Shown: one piece after another, positions 9,716 through 18,915 of the stretch | Layout of the letters: every line of letters begins with the position of its first letter | How positions within the stretch are numbered: position 1 is the stretch's first letter | Assembly: GCF_037892605.1 (NCBI RefSeq) | Contig: NZ_JBBKTU010000001.1 | Location: 2,046,001-2,110,000, forward strand | Origin: Lacibacter sp. H407 | GTDB lineage: Bacteria; Bacteroidota; Bacteroidia; Chitinophagales; Chitinophagaceae | Direction: 5' to 3' | Length of the DNA stretch: 64,000 nt | Notes under the pieces: generated by a model | What the model was told of the DNA's origin: nothing | Databases searched by the model: none | Seen by the model: only the letters and a program-made list of their open reading frames with translations | Program-made: the position numbers and the translations under genes

Positions 9716-10183
9716 ATGTCTGCAATAGAAAATACAAACGACAAACGGGCCGTCCGCATCGACTTTGCACCAATGGTTGACCTTGGATTTTTGCTCATTA
9801 CCTTTTTTGTTTTTACTACTTCCTTAATGGAGCCAAAGGCATTTGGTTTGCATATGCCGGAAGATGGTATAGAAACGCAGGCACCCTTATCTGCAACCAT
9901 TACACTAACCCTATTGGAAAACGGACGTATTGATTATCTGGAAGGCAGTGAAGCACATGTATTGACCAAGGGCAGCACACATTTGTATCAGCAACAATCG
10001 TTGCGTAAGCATTTGCTTGAAAAGCGAGAACGTATCATTGAACAACTCGGTTCTGATGAACAATACACCGTGCTCATTCAACCAACATCACAAACGAATT
10101 ACAAAGAAATGGTGGATGTATTGGATGAAATGACCATCACCGGTATTAAAAAATATGTGCTGTTGCAGGATAAAGCAAATTAG
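9716..10183 (+). CDS. ExbD/TolR family protein (third copy, short form)
   Basis: This 155-residue protein has the same helix signature as the second ExbD (DFAPMVDLGFLLITFFVFTT) and the same C-terminal motif (MVDVLDEMTITGIKKYVLL), so it looks like a shortened duplicate. The ATG at 9716 (MSAIENTN) is preferred to an in-frame start at 9665, whose extra residues (MLLWILLLLSS) do not fit the family. The gene follows the tonB terminator and ends 39 bp before mnmE, so it may be co-transcribed with mnmE. Its substrate or partner is unknown. Confidence 0.85.
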   Translation: MSAIENTNDKRAVRIDFAPMVDLGFLLITFFVFTTSLMEPKAFGLHMPEDGIETQAPLSATITLTLLENGRIDYLEGSEAHVLTKGSTHLYQQQSLRKHLLEKRERIIEQLGSDEQYTVLIQPTSQTNYKEMVDVLDEMTITGIKKYVLLQDKAN

Positions 10184-10222
10184 GGATGTGGCTATTCTCT
10201 TCCATCGGGCTATTTTTGCATT

Positions 10223-11602
10223 ATGCTTGGAAAATTAGTAGGCTGGGATGATACGATCGTTGCATTGGCTACTCCGCACGGTGTTGGGGCAATTGGAGTG
10301 ATCCGTTTAAGCGGACCAAAAACAATTGACATCGTTAATCAATTATTCCCTTCGAAGGATCTGTCAAAACAAGCATCACACACGATTCATGTTGGGTTGT
10401 TGAAAGATGGAGAACATGTGTTGGACGAAGTAGTAGTGTCGTTATTTAAAAATCCGAAAAGTTATACCGGCGAAGATGTGATCGAAATTTCCTGTCACGG
10501 GTCTCCATTTATACAGGAACAAGTCATCAACACACTTGTAAAGCACGGAGCACGTTTGGCAAAGCCGGGTGAATTTACACAACGTGCTTTTTTGAAAGGC
10601 AAGCTTGATCTTACTCAGGCGGAAGCAGTGGCCGATCTTATAGCCAGTAATACAGAAGCATCGCAAAAAACAGCGCTGCATAATATACGTGGCGGTTTTT
10701 CATTGGTATTAAAAGAATTGCGGGAACAACTGATCACATTTTCTGCATTGATCGAACTGGAGCTTGATTTTTCGCAGGAAGATGTGGAGTTTGCCGACCG
10801 TACAAAATTTTACGAACTCATTCACCGATCACAAAAAGTAACTACCGACCTCTTGCAATCGTTCCAGTTAGGGAATGTGATCAAGAACGGTGTAAGTGTT
10901 GCTATTGTGGGCAAACCCAACGCAGGCAAATCCACGTTGTTGAATACACTGCTCAATGAAAACCGTGCTATTGTAAGTGAAATAGCAGGTACAACGAGGG
11001 ATACGATTGAAGAGATCATCAATATCAACGGAATTTTATTTCGTTTAATTGATACAGCAGGCATCCGTAAAAGTACAGATGCAATTGAAGTGATCGGTGT
11101 TGAAAAGAGTATGGAAAAAATGCAGCAGGCCGATCTTGTTCTTTACCTGTTTGATGTGAACAGTGAATCACAAGCTGAGTTAGAAACGGCATTACAGCAA
11201 GTGCAGGAGCAGAATAAAAGTTACTTGTTGATCGGCAATAAAGTTGATCTGCTGGGAGAAGAAAATGCACAACAAAAATTTTCAGGCGATGGCGTATTTT
11301 TTATAGCTGCCAAATCAAATAAGCACATTGATGTATTGAAAGAAAGGTTGGTTGATAAAATTGTACAGGGAACCATTCAGCCGGAGAATACGATTGTTAC
11401 CAATGCCAGGCATTATGCAGCGTTACAGGAAGTAGAAAAATCGCTTGTTGATATAAAAGCAGGACTTGATAATAAACTTTCAGGGGATCTGCTTTCCTTG
11501 GACATCAGACGATGTTTGCATTTTCTCGGAGAGATCACCGGAGAGATCACCAATGAAGACCGGTTGGATTATATTTTCAGTAAGTTCTGTATCGGAAAGT
11601 AA
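10223..11602 (+). CDS. mnmE: tRNA modification GTPase MnmE
   Basis: This 459-residue potassium-dependent GTPase works with MnmG to install the 5-(carboxymethyl)aminomethyl group at wobble U34 of tRNAs. The N-terminal tetrahydrofolate-binding domain starts with DDTIVALATPHGVGAIGVIR. The central helical domain carries a Ras-like G domain with a P-loop GKPNAGKS (about 227-234), DTAGIR and NKVD motifs. The C-terminal FCIGK provides the catalytic Cys. Length and all motifs are normal. The last helix contains a short internal repeat (GEITGEIT). It lies 39 bp after the third exbD on the same strand. Confidence 0.97.
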   Translation: MLGKLVGWDDTIVALATPHGVGAIGVIRLSGPKTIDIVNQLFPSKDLSKQASHTIHVGLLKDGEHVLDEVVVSLFKNPKSYTGEDVIEISCHGSPFIQEQVINTLVKHGARLAKPGEFTQRAFLKGKLDLTQAEAVADLIASNTEASQKTALHNIRGGFSLVLKELREQLITFSALIELELDFSQEDVEFADRTKFYELIHRSQKVTTDLLQSFQLGNVIKNGVSVAIVGKPNAGKSTLLNTLLNENRAIVSEIAGTTRDTIEEIININGILFRLIDTAGIRKSTDAIEVIGVEKSMEKMQQADLVLYLFDVNSESQAELETALQQVQEQNKSYLLIGNKVDLLGEENAQQKFSGDGVFFIAAKSNKHIDVLKERLVDKIVQGTIQPENTIVTNARHYAALQEVEKSLVDIKAGLDNKLSGDLLSLDIRRCLHFLGEITGEITNEDRLDYIFSKFCIGK

Positions 11603-11654
11603 AAAGCGTCGCCAATATAAGCAACGCTGAAACCAAAACAACTGCATGAGACGG

Positions 11655-12200
11655 TCAGGGAATGTCGATACTCCGGATGGTACATTCGTTCACAATTTTC
11701 CCATCGCCATATTTATCCCAAAAAATCACTTGTATGTTATAATTCTTTTCCCATTCCATGGGCTTGCCGGTATTGATGGTACATTTTAATCTTGTTGCTT
11801 CCTCTTTTTCAAATACATCATTACCTGCAAACAGATCTTTATCCTGAAACAGCACTTTCCCGTTTTCATCGCTGATGCGAAGGGAACAGCCAACAGAAAC
11901 CTTTCCATCTTTCTCCTGCATACCCGTTACATTTTCATTGATGAGGAGAAAACTTTCACCAATCGGAATATCTGTATGATTCAGTATTTCATTATTCATC
12001 ATCAGTATTGCTTTCTCCAACTCCATGTTTTGATATGTAGAAGTAAGACCGGTTGTAAGATCTTTTTTTACACCTGCAGTTTTATTCATCGAGCAGGCAG
12101 AGAAAAAAAGGATCAACAACAGCGAAGAAAGTACCGGCAGTAAACCCGTCGGTACCTGCAACGCTTGTTTAAAGATCGAAAAGGAGTTTTTCAGCAGCAT
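11655..12200 (-). CDS. Putative lipoprotein of unknown function
   Basis: I do not recognise this protein family. From ATG 12200 it is 181 residues. A long hydrophobic segment ends in LFFSAC, a plausible lipobox with Cys36, followed by a short Ser/Lys linker and a roughly 140-residue beta-rich domain containing EKAILMMNNEILNHTDIPIG, GCSLRISDENGKVL and INTGKPMEWEKNYNIQ. The C-terminal half resembles an immunoglobulin-like domain reporting agonist-like properties, but this is only an impression. In-frame ATGs at 12266, 12260 and 12248 would give longer versions, but the lipobox would then be more than 40 residues in. It stands alone, convergent with mnmE and 190 bp from the receiver gene upstream. 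Confidence 0.6.
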   Translation of the reverse strand: MLLKNSFSIFKQALQVPTGLLPVLSSLLLILFFSACSMNKTAGVKKDLTTGLTSTYQNMELEKAILMMNNEILNHTDIPIGESFLLINENVTGMQEKDGKVSVGCSLRISDENGKVLFQDKDLFAGNDVFEKEEATRLKCTINTGKPMEWEKNYNIQVIFWDKYGDGKIVNECTIRSIDIP

Positions 12201-12456
12201 TGACCATGCATTCCGGTGTTTTCTGTTTTGAGTATCCTGTAAAATCATAGATAGCAGCATGTTCATATCAGTTTAACATTGTAAAAATGCAACAGTTAAA
12301 TAGCAGCATAAAATATTACTGACTGAGATGCAGTACAAATAGATCGAAATGTGGTAAACGAATGTTGAAGCGTAAAACAGAAATTGCAAGTTCAGGATCT
12401 AAGCGAAATGCAACAGAAATAATATAGTAGAATATGTAAGATACGAAACAACAAGA

Positions 12457-12852
12457 CTATCTGTCCATTTCTTCAATTGCTTCAGCCGTAAGTGGCTTGG
12501 TGAATAGTTTTTTTACGATGGAAAAGTTTTTTGCTTTTAGTTTGTCTTCGTGATACACGGAAGAAGTGTACAAATACACAGTTGTGTTAAAATGATTTCG
12601 TTGTTCAAGTTTGTCAATTGCTTTCAGAAATTCCCATCCATCCATCAATGGCATATTGATGTCCAGCAGAATAATATCGGGCAGCGGTTGTTGTAGTTTT
12701 AATTTTTCACGAATGTATTCCAGCGCTTCTTCAGGGTTGGTAAACGAATCAATTTTTGTGAGAGGCATATACATGCTGATAATTTCCCTGCTCAGAAAAT
12801 TATTGATCTCATCATCATCAATCAAAAGAATATGTTTATTCCCCTTGCTCAT
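12457..12852 (-). CDS. Single-domain response regulator (receiver only)
   Basis: This 131-residue CheY-like receiver has acidic residues in IDDDE (11-15), phospho-acceptor Asp64 in ILLDINMPLMDG, a Thr/Ser pair in YLYTSS and Lys119 in the LFTKP motif. It has no output domain. Its ATG overlaps the stop of the upstream sensor kinase in an ATGA arrangement, so the two are translationally coupled and almost certainly form a cognate pair. Receivers of this type (Rcp1-like) usually act by protein contact or in a phosphorelay. Confidence 0.93.
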   Translation of the reverse strand: MSKGNKHILLIDDDEINNFLSREIISMYMPLTKIDSFTNPEEALEYIREKLKLQQPLPDIILLDINMPLMDGWEFLKAIDKLEQRNHFNTTVYLYTSSVYHEDKLKAKNFSIVKKLFTKPLTAEAIEEMDR

Positions 12853-15194
12853 ATTGTTCCAGGTGTTTTTGGCAGGGTGATGGTAAATACGGTACCGTGA
12901 TCTTTTTTGCTGCTTACATGGATACTGCCGTTGTGCGATTCAAGTTGTGATTTTACAATATACAGTCCCATTCCTTTACCATCGACACCAGTATGAAAAC
13001 GCTGAAAAAGCTGAAACATTTTAGCGCCATACTTTTCCAGATCGATACCTGAGCCGTTATCAGTAAAAGCGATCGTATACGAATCTTTTGATTCTGTTGT
13101 GGTAATATGTATTTCGGCTATTGAACCGGGTTTTCTGTATTTGATGGCATTCGTAATAAGATTCTGAAATACACTATGCAGAATTCGTTTTGGAAATGCA
13201 ATTTCCTGCACCGCAAATTCATGCGTGATCTTCGTTTCTGTTCGTTGTATCCATTCCCCAATTGAAGTAATTACTGTTTTGAGTAGTTGTTCTAATTGTA
13301 CAGTTTCGGGCTTTTCTTCTGCTGCAGTGCGAAAGGAAAGTATTTCATTTACATCATTCAATGTTTCATGCAGAATAAAAACACACTCTGTGATCTTTGA
13401 AAAATAGGAGCTGTTTATTTCACCCAGTTCATCTTTTTTAAATAATCGTGTAAGGCTCAATAAATTTGCTACAGGCGACCGAAGATTGTGAGAGGTGATG
13501 TATGCAAACTGTTGTAATTCACTATTTCGTTTCAATAAAGTAGAAGACAAGTCGCTCAATTCAACTTCTTTTTTCTTCAGATCATCCACATCCAGGTAGA
13601 TGCCTGTTAAATGTGTAGCCCGGTTTTTATGATCTCTTTTCAGTACTCTGCTGATCAGCAGGCACCATTTCCATTCCCCTGATTTTGTTTTTAAACGTAT
13701 GATAATACCAGGACTTTCAATTGATGTTTCAATTTGAGCTCGAAATGTTTGGGCTAATTCTGGCAAATCATCCGGGTGAACCTGTGAACGTAAAAAATTC
13801 CTGTCGTTTGCAAGCTCATTTGAATCGTATCCAAGATTTGTTGCAAATGAATCGCCCAGAGAAACAGTATCGTTGTCAAGATCAAGGTCCCAAATGCCAA
13901 TGCCTGCAGCCTGCACCGCCATTTTTAATCGTTCTTTATTAATGAGCAGTTGTTCCTGTGCACGTGTTCGTTCTTTTACCTCCAGCTCTAATTCACGTGT
14001 TCGCTTACGCACTGCTTTGCGAAGGGTAATGCCATATGCAAAGAACATTGTAATGATAAATGCGGTTACAATACCGCTGATGAATATAATGCGCCACAAT
14101 CGTCCTGATTCTGATTTGCCGGGATTGTAAATAAATCCGTCCAATGTAACAGCGGAATCAATAATTCCAAGTGATTTATGTACATCAAGTATATGCTGCC
14201 ATCTGCCTTCGTTCTGATGCCCGATCTCCACAAACATTGGAAGGATCAGCTTTCTCATTTCTGCCGCTTCAAACAGCAATGCTTCTCTTCTAACATTCCG
14301 CTCTTTCACGCCGGGCAGTGTTAAAATATATTCAGCAATTTCTTCGGGGTGTGCCAATGCATAATCCCATCCTTTAAAACTGGCTTTTCTTATTTTTTCT
14401 GTAAGCAAAGGGTTTTCTTTCGCCATTTCCTGTGTGGTAAACAGCAAGTCGCCATAAAAATCGATCCCATAATTTACAGGAAGAATTGTGTTTACTTTAA
14501 TACCGGTGAGTTCCAATTGACGGGGCTCTACAGAAATGTAGCCTGTCATTGCATCAGCATGGCCATTCAAAAGATCGGCATTGTTCCAGGTATGAGGAAT
14601 AACCCGCAGAGAATCTAATGGGATACCTTCTTTCAAGAACAACGCCTGCAGCTGTACCCATCCCTGATCCTGTGAAGCCATGATCTTTTTTCCTATGAGA
14701 TCAGATGGAAAATTAATATTTGCCGCAGCAGGTGAAATAACGGTGTAGGGTGAGTGCTGAAACACAGTGCCAAGCACCACTATCTTTTGTCCCATCGCAT
14801 GGTTGAGAATGAGATCAGAACCGGTAATGCCAAAATCAGCAGTACCATTGAGTACCGCTGCAACAGGCGGATGATCTTTGTCGGCAGGAATAATTTTTAC
14901 GTTTAACCCTTCATCGGTATAAAACCCTTTGAGTTGAGCTGCATAGTAACCTGCAAACTGAAACTGATGCCACCATTTCAGATGAATACGGATACTGTCA
15001 GCAGCAGAAACAGATTTGCTTGTAACGCAAATCAATGTTCCATACATCATCAACTTAGCAATAAATGATATTGGTTTTAGTAGTAACAGTTGGGTTTTGG
15101 TTTTAGTCAAACGTGCTCCAATCTCTCCTAAGTTACGGATATAAAAATTATTTAAACTGTAGTTTTCGATTAATTTTTTGTTTACTGCAGGCAT
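12849..15194 (-). CDS. Sensor histidine kinase with NMT1/THI5-like substrate-binding domain
   Basis: This 781-residue hybrid joins a periplasmic ligand-binding domain to a kinase. After an N-terminal hydrophobic segment (about 37-64) comes an SsuA/THI5/NMT1-like domain (about 67-300) with IHLKWWHQFQFAGYYAA and the FGITGSDLIL pocket motif. A transmembrane helix (366-388), a coiled coil and a PAS domain (about 422-540) follow. The HisKA domain has phospho-acceptor His569 in ITSHNLRSP. The HATPase domain contains TDNGSGID and GKGMGLYIVK. The binding domain is the type that recognises pyrimidine or sulfonate-like ligands in ABC transporters. The ligand here cannot be read from sequence. The stop overlaps the start of the receiver gene. 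Confidence 0.9.
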   Translation of the reverse strand: MPAVNKKLIENYSLNNFYIRNLGEIGARLTKTKTQLLLLKPISFIAKLMMYGTLICVTSKSVSAADSIRIHLKWWHQFQFAGYYAAQLKGFYTDEGLNVKIIPADKDHPPVAAVLNGTADFGITGSDLILNHAMGQKIVVLGTVFQHSPYTVISPAAANINFPSDLIGKKIMASQDQGWVQLQALFLKEGIPLDSLRVIPHTWNNADLLNGHADAMTGYISVEPRQLELTGIKVNTILPVNYGIDFYGDLLFTTQEMAKENPLLTEKIRKASFKGWDYALAHPEEIAEYILTLPGVKERNVRREALLFEAAEMRKLILPMFVEIGHQNEGRWQHILDVHKSLGIIDSAVTLDGFIYNPGKSESGRLWRIIFISGIVTAFIITMFFAYGITLRKAVRKRTRELELEVKERTRAQEQLLINKERLKMAVQAAGIGIWDLDLDNDTVSLGDSFATNLGYDSNELANDRNFLRSQVHPDDLPELAQTFRAQIETSIESPGIIIRLKTKSGEWKWCLLISRVLKRDHKNRATHLTGIYLDVDDLKKKEVELSDLSSTLLKRNSELQQFAYITSHNLRSPVANLLSLTRLFKKDELGEINSSYFSKITECVFILHETLNDVNEILSFRTAAEEKPETVQLEQLLKTVITSIGEWIQRTETKITHEFAVQEIAFPKRILHSVFQNLITNAIKYRKPGSIAEIHITTTESKDSYTIAFTDNGSGIDLEKYGAKMFQLFQRFHTGVDGKGMGLYIVKSQLESHNGSIHVSSKKDHGTVFTITLPKTPGTI

Positions 15195-15282
15195 AAGAGT
15201 ACCCGAAAAATCTATTTTTTGCGATTGTGTTGAATAAGCTGCAGATATAGTTGGGGTTGTTTTATTCCTATTGCAGCCAAAT

Positions 15283-15314
15283 AAAAAAGAGGCACGTTAT
15301 TGTGCCTCTTTTTT
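15283..15314 (-). terminator. Rho-independent terminator of the type IX secreted protein gene
   Basis: Perfect 13-bp arms (AAAAAAGAGGCAC and its complement) enclose a 6-base loop and abut the stop codon of the minus-strand gene at 15315. The flanking A/T runs allow termination in both directions. Confidence 0.9.
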
Positions 15315-16076
15315 CTACTGTACAATTATTTTCTGGTACAGCTCTTTTTGCGAACCAAGTTTTACAATGTAAGTACCCGGTGCAAGTCCTGTGAGTTGAA
15401 CAGGTGTTTGTGCCGTTATGGTTAGCTGTTTCATCAACCGTCCGTTGTTATCAAATACGAATAATACATCGTTTTCTATCCCGTCTGCACTGATGTTTAC
15501 AGGCCCTGTGGATGGAATGGGCCATGCTTTCATTGAAATCACTTTTCCATTATTTCCATTTACTAACCGCACAATTGAATACATAAACTTACCATCAATA
15601 TCTTCCTGCTTCAAACGATAATAGGTTTTACCTCTGAAGTCGTTTGCATCAACATGCGAATAGTTAAGTGGTGATGATGAATTACCATTGGGCGCTGCCG
15701 ATTTTACAAAGTGGAGTTGGGTAAAGTTGATTTCGTTTTCTTTTTTCCACTCCACATAAAAACCTTTGTTGTCGATTTCCTGCACCGTTTTCCAATCGAG
15801 TTGCACCTTACTGTTGTTGATGCGTTTGGCATTGAATTCGAGGCCGAGAACAGGAAGAGGGGCTTGTGCAAGTGTTATCGGTTGCAACAAACCTTGTGTA
15901 ATAAAAGTTCCATTGCCGATGGTTGTTGTAAAGCTTTCGCCGAGATTAAATTCAAAGTGAATGTTATTGGCTATGCCAGATGAGCCGCTGCTGTTTAATA
16001 CGGTTGGTTGAATTGTTTGGGCTTTTGAAAAAACAATCATAACCAATAGTGTAGCAGACAAAAAAGTTGATTTCAT
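15315..16076 (-). CDS. Secreted protein with type IX secretion C-terminal sorting domain
   Basis: This 253-residue protein has a signal peptide (MKSTFLSATLLVMIVFSKAQ) and an N-terminal region with TIQPTVLNSSGSSG and LGESFTTTIGNGTFITQGLLQP, a pattern common in short Bacteroidota surface proteins. A fibronectin-like stretch (RINNSKVQLDWKTVQEIDNKGFYVEWK) follows. The last 75 residues are a type A sorting domain (WPIPSTGPVNI, NGRLMKQ, GLAPGTYIVKL). It should be exported through the outer membrane by the type IX system and anchored or released. It lies 23 bp after the C1q-like gene on the same strand, so the two are probably one transcript. No catalytic residues were seen. Confidence 0.85.
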   Translation of the reverse strand: MKSTFLSATLLVMIVFSKAQTIQPTVLNSSGSSGIANNIHFEFNLGESFTTTIGNGTFITQGLLQPITLAQAPLPVLGLEFNAKRINNSKVQLDWKTVQEIDNKGFYVEWKKENEINFTQLHFVKSAAPNGNSSSPLNYSHVDANDFRGKTYYRLKQEDIDGKFMYSIVRLVNGNNGKVISMKAWPIPSTGPVNISADGIENDVLFVFDNNGRLMKQLTITAQTPVQLTGLAPGTYIVKLGSQKELYQKIIVQ

Positions 16077-16099
16077 TTTTTCTGATTTATTGGTCTTTA

Positions 16100-17626
16100 T
16101 TAATCTGCAAATACCAGGTGTCCTGAAAACTGTGTAACATTTACATACGATGCACCGCCCTGTGATGCTGATACACCTGTTAATTCAGGATCATTAAATT
16201 CACCATTGAACCATCTGAATCGTACATAAACTTTATCACCGGCTGAAAGTTTTGCATCGGTACTTACGGAATAGTTTTGTCTTTGACCAATATTGTCAGG
16301 GTTATCCATCAATGTTTCAGCATAAGCGGAAACCTTCAAGCTGCTTATTTGTCCGGTACTGTTTACCCGAACTAATTCAGCCCAGCCAACAACGCCATCG
16401 GATCTAATGCCAACAGAGGCATCAAAATGATATACACCGCTGTGAGGTGCTGTGAAAACAGAATTTGCCGCTGTACCACCAACACTAATCGTGTTTCCAT
16501 AATCATAATCAACATTATTAAAGAAAACTTTAAACCAGTTAATTTCACTGTAATTATTAAGTCCGCCGGGATAAACCCCTGAAACTTTAAAAGCAACTTT
16601 AGGCGGAGCTGTAGGTGCGGGTGGTAAATTTTGCCAAGTGGCATTACCAGCAGCATCACTTGTTAATACTTTACCAGCACTTGGGTTTGTATTGCCTCCG
16701 CTTATTTTTACATTTCCTACAACTTCCAGTGCTTTGCCTCCCGAGTTTGTTTGAAAAAACTTCCCCGCTACTCCTGAATTACCTGTAGCAATACCAAAGA
16801 TTGCAGTACCATTACCAGCTGAAGAATACACACCATACCCCAGGTCGTTAGCCATTGCACGAACACCTGTTCCCTCGGCTGTTGCAACACCAAAAATACC
16901 GTTACCAAATGCAGTTTCTCCTTTTATTCCCGAGCCATTCAAAGCTTGTCCTAAAACTCCAGCTCCCGTTGTATTTGATCCGGATGTATATCCATGAACT
17001 CCATAGCCACCCATTGTTCCGTTTACACCTGTTACACCACCCACTCCCGTTGTATAGCTGTAGCCGGAAATACCACTTTTTGTTTGTGACACACCAACAA
17101 TACCAACGCCGTTAATACTTTCTCCGTTAATCGCCGGAAGTTGACCCACAGCGTTATTTTTAATCGTAAAAACCGGTGAAGAATTGCTGTTTACAGTTGT
17201 GTCGAATGGAAAGACCAACTGTTTTGCCTGTAAACTGTGTATAGCAAACGGCACACTCATCATTTGTGTAGTGCCAAGATTTGCATACGGCTGGCCATTT
17301 ACACTTATTTCTGTTTGTAAAAATTTTGCACCTGCTGCCCAGTTGATGGTTGTAAAATTTCCCTGAATTGCAGATGCGCCTGCACTGCCGATCTGTACAT
17401 TAAATAAACCAAACTGGTTGGTAGTTACACTGCGTGTTTCACTGTATTCAATGTTTCCTTCAGGCGTACCTGTATGAATTGATAATCTTACATTGATTTG
17501 TTGCCCCGCATAAGCTACACCACTTGCATTGCGGGCAACGCCCTGGTAGTTGATTGCCTGCGGAGCCTGTGCCCAGACAGCTGCCGTAAATAATAGTAAA
17601 AAAATTGAAGTGAAAAACTGTTTCAT
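16100..17626 (-). CDS. Secreted surface protein with Gly-rich repeats and C-terminal C1q-like domain
   Basis: From ATG 17626 this is 508 residues. A signal peptide ends at AVWAQ. A conserved N-terminal module (APQAINYQGVARNASG) resembles that of many Bacteroidota tail-fibre-like proteins. Residues of roughly 170-320 contain at least eight imperfect repeats built on G-(I/V)-x-G, such as GVGIVGVS and GAGVLGQ. The last 150 residues look like a C1q/TNF-like jelly roll (FTAPHSGVYHFDASV, DKVYVRFRWFNGEF, FSGHLVF). Such proteins trimerise and act in adhesion. The frame is open to 17677, but the extra residues precede the signal peptide. No type IX sorting domain was found at its C-terminus. Confidence 0.78.
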   Translation of the reverse strand: MKQFFTSIFLLLFTAAVWAQAPQAINYQGVARNASGVAYAGQQINVRLSIHTGTPEGNIEYSETRSVTTNQFGLFNVQIGSAGASAIQGNFTTINWAAGAKFLQTEISVNGQPYANLGTTQMMSVPFAIHSLQAKQLVFPFDTTVNSNSSPVFTIKNNAVGQLPAINGESINGVGIVGVSQTKSGISGYSYTTGVGGVTGVNGTMGGYGVHGYTSGSNTTGAGVLGQALNGSGIKGETAFGNGIFGVATAEGTGVRAMANDLGYGVYSSAGNGTAIFGIATGNSGVAGKFFQTNSGGKALEVVGNVKISGGNTNPSAGKVLTSDAAGNATWQNLPPAPTAPPKVAFKVSGVYPGGLNNYSEINWFKVFFNNVDYDYGNTISVGGTAANSVFTAPHSGVYHFDASVGIRSDGVVGWAELVRVNSTGQISSLKVSAYAETLMDNPDNIGQRQNYSVSTDAKLSAGDKVYVRFRWFNGEFNDPELTGVSASQGGASYVNVTQFSGHLVFAD

Positions 17627-17947
17627 AAATAGATGTTTTGTGTTGATGATGAAATGATTTTTTGTTTGACGGATCAAAAATGGAAAACAATCAACCTATT
17701 TAAAAACTTATCTCCTGTTGGTGTGGGGGTTTGCTTTTGAATAGTAGAAAATGACAGTTGAATAGTTTATTGAAAAAATGTTGAACGTAGTAATGCAAGA
17801 CAGAAGTCAATAATCGATTGCTTCGATTAAGTATAAGCACTCTATTTGACTTTTGCCACCTTTGAATAAACAAAACTTACCGTTGACTCAGTTCTATTTT
17901 TATTCGCACAGCCGACGATGCATTTTTACAGCCTCAAAACAGAATCT

Positions 17948-18706
17948 ATGAAATTGGTTATTGTTTTTCTGGCAGCGGCATTGTTGCTGTTGAATTGCAA
18001 AAAGAGCAGAATAACACCTGTGACAGATATAACACCTGTTGCTGCAAAACAACCGGCAACTATCCTCACCGATCATGGCGAAACGTTCAATTTGTTATAC
18101 GATGAGCATGGGCAGCTGCTTGTACATACAACAGGAACTGCTGTTTATTATTACAAACCCGGCAGCGATCATTTTCTTACTGAGTTGTTGAAAGAGACCA
18201 ACAAAAAAATTATCTATAAGCATGCGCAACGGGATGTACACAACAGAATTATTCAACTCGAAAAATTCAGTGCGGATGTTGCCGAAGCCACCATAGAGTT
18301 TACTTACAACAGCGATGGATTTTTAAGTAAGCGAAAGCTAAGTGTTGAAGGGTCCGGTATAGTTCAGGAGTTTATTTATACGTATGATGCGGGTAACCTG
18401 GTTAAGATAGAGGAATACGAAGATGCGGTACTGAAATCCACATTACTAATGGAATACGATAATAACCGTTTCAATTCTGTGGCCATTGATCTCTTTGATT
18501 TCAAGCAGATCGGATTTATAACCGATGCACAGTTTGGTAAACAATCGAAAAACCTTGTAAAAAGTATAAAGGCAGTGATCCCCAATGAACAGGTAGGGAT
18601 AGCATTTCAATACATCTATAAGACAGATGCAGATGGATATGTGAAGTCGATGGAGATTGAAACCAGTAACGAAGCGATAAGGAAGTACAATTTCATTTTT
18701 CAATAG
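17948..18706 (+). CDS. Putative lipoprotein, tandem family member 1
   Basis: This 252-residue predicted lipoprotein has a hydrophobic signal and Cys17 followed by Lys-Lys (LLNCKKS). It is the first of four tandem paralogues. Short beta-hairpin-like units recall YD/RHS-type repeats (YDEHGQLLVH, YNSDGFLSKRKL, YDAGNLVKIEEY). A family signature LFDFKQIGFITDAQFGKQS lies near residue 190. Function is unknown; the repeats suggest an extended surface beta structure. ATG 17948 is preferred to 17918 because it places the signal at the N-terminus. A hairpin terminator follows 20 bp after the stop. Its promoter has only a weak match to the repeats found upstream of its paralogues. Confidence 0.8.
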   Translation: MKLVIVFLAAALLLLNCKKSRITPVTDITPVAAKQPATILTDHGETFNLLYDEHGQLLVHTTGTAVYYYKPGSDHFLTELLKETNKKIIYKHAQRDVHNRIIQLEKFSADVAEATIEFTYNSDGFLSKRKLSVEGSGIVQEFIYTYDAGNLVKIEEYEDAVLKSTLLMEYDNNRFNSVAIDLFDFKQIGFITDAQFGKQSKNLVKSIKAVIPNEQVGIAFQYIYKTDADGYVKSMEIETSNEAIRKYNFIFQ

Positions 18707-18726
18707 TTCAGTTCTCTTGGTACGGC

Positions 18727-18754
18727 AGCCCGGTTTCAACCGGGCTTTTTTTAT
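18727..18754 (+). terminator. Terminator after lipoprotein 1
   Basis: A GC-rich hairpin (AGCCCGGTT/AACCGGGCT) is followed by a run of seven T. Confidence 0.88.
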
Positions 18755-18793
18755 TTGCGATATATCTAACAGCACTTATAAACAAAACTGGTT

Positions 18794-18823
18794 ACAGATA
18801 AAATCTATTCTCCTACACCTTAA
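18794..18823 (+). promoter_or_regulatory. LytTR-type direct repeat upstream of lipoprotein 2
   Basis: ACAGATAAA (18794-18802) and ACACCTTAA (18815-18823) are spaced exactly 21 bp start to start, and both are preceded by T or CT. About 25 bp further on is a TATAAAATTTTTG stretch that could be the -7 element, and the ATG is 92 bp downstream. The 9-12-9 layout is that of LytTR binding sites. The first half-site is the weaker one, with six of nine matches to ACACTTCAA. Confidence 0.6.
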
Positions 18824-18915
18824 CTGCAAATTCTTTCGCATTGATGATATAAAATTTTTGCAGGCTGTTTGTAATTGCATTTTTACAGTATTAATTAAAA
18901 CATCAGTTAAAATTT

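Noticed and set aside
17828-17947. LytTR-type repeat before lipoprotein 1
   Set aside because: A CACCTTTGAA segment lies at the equivalent position, but the partner half-site is off by two bases and weak. The gene is probably in the family but its control by the same regulator is not supported.
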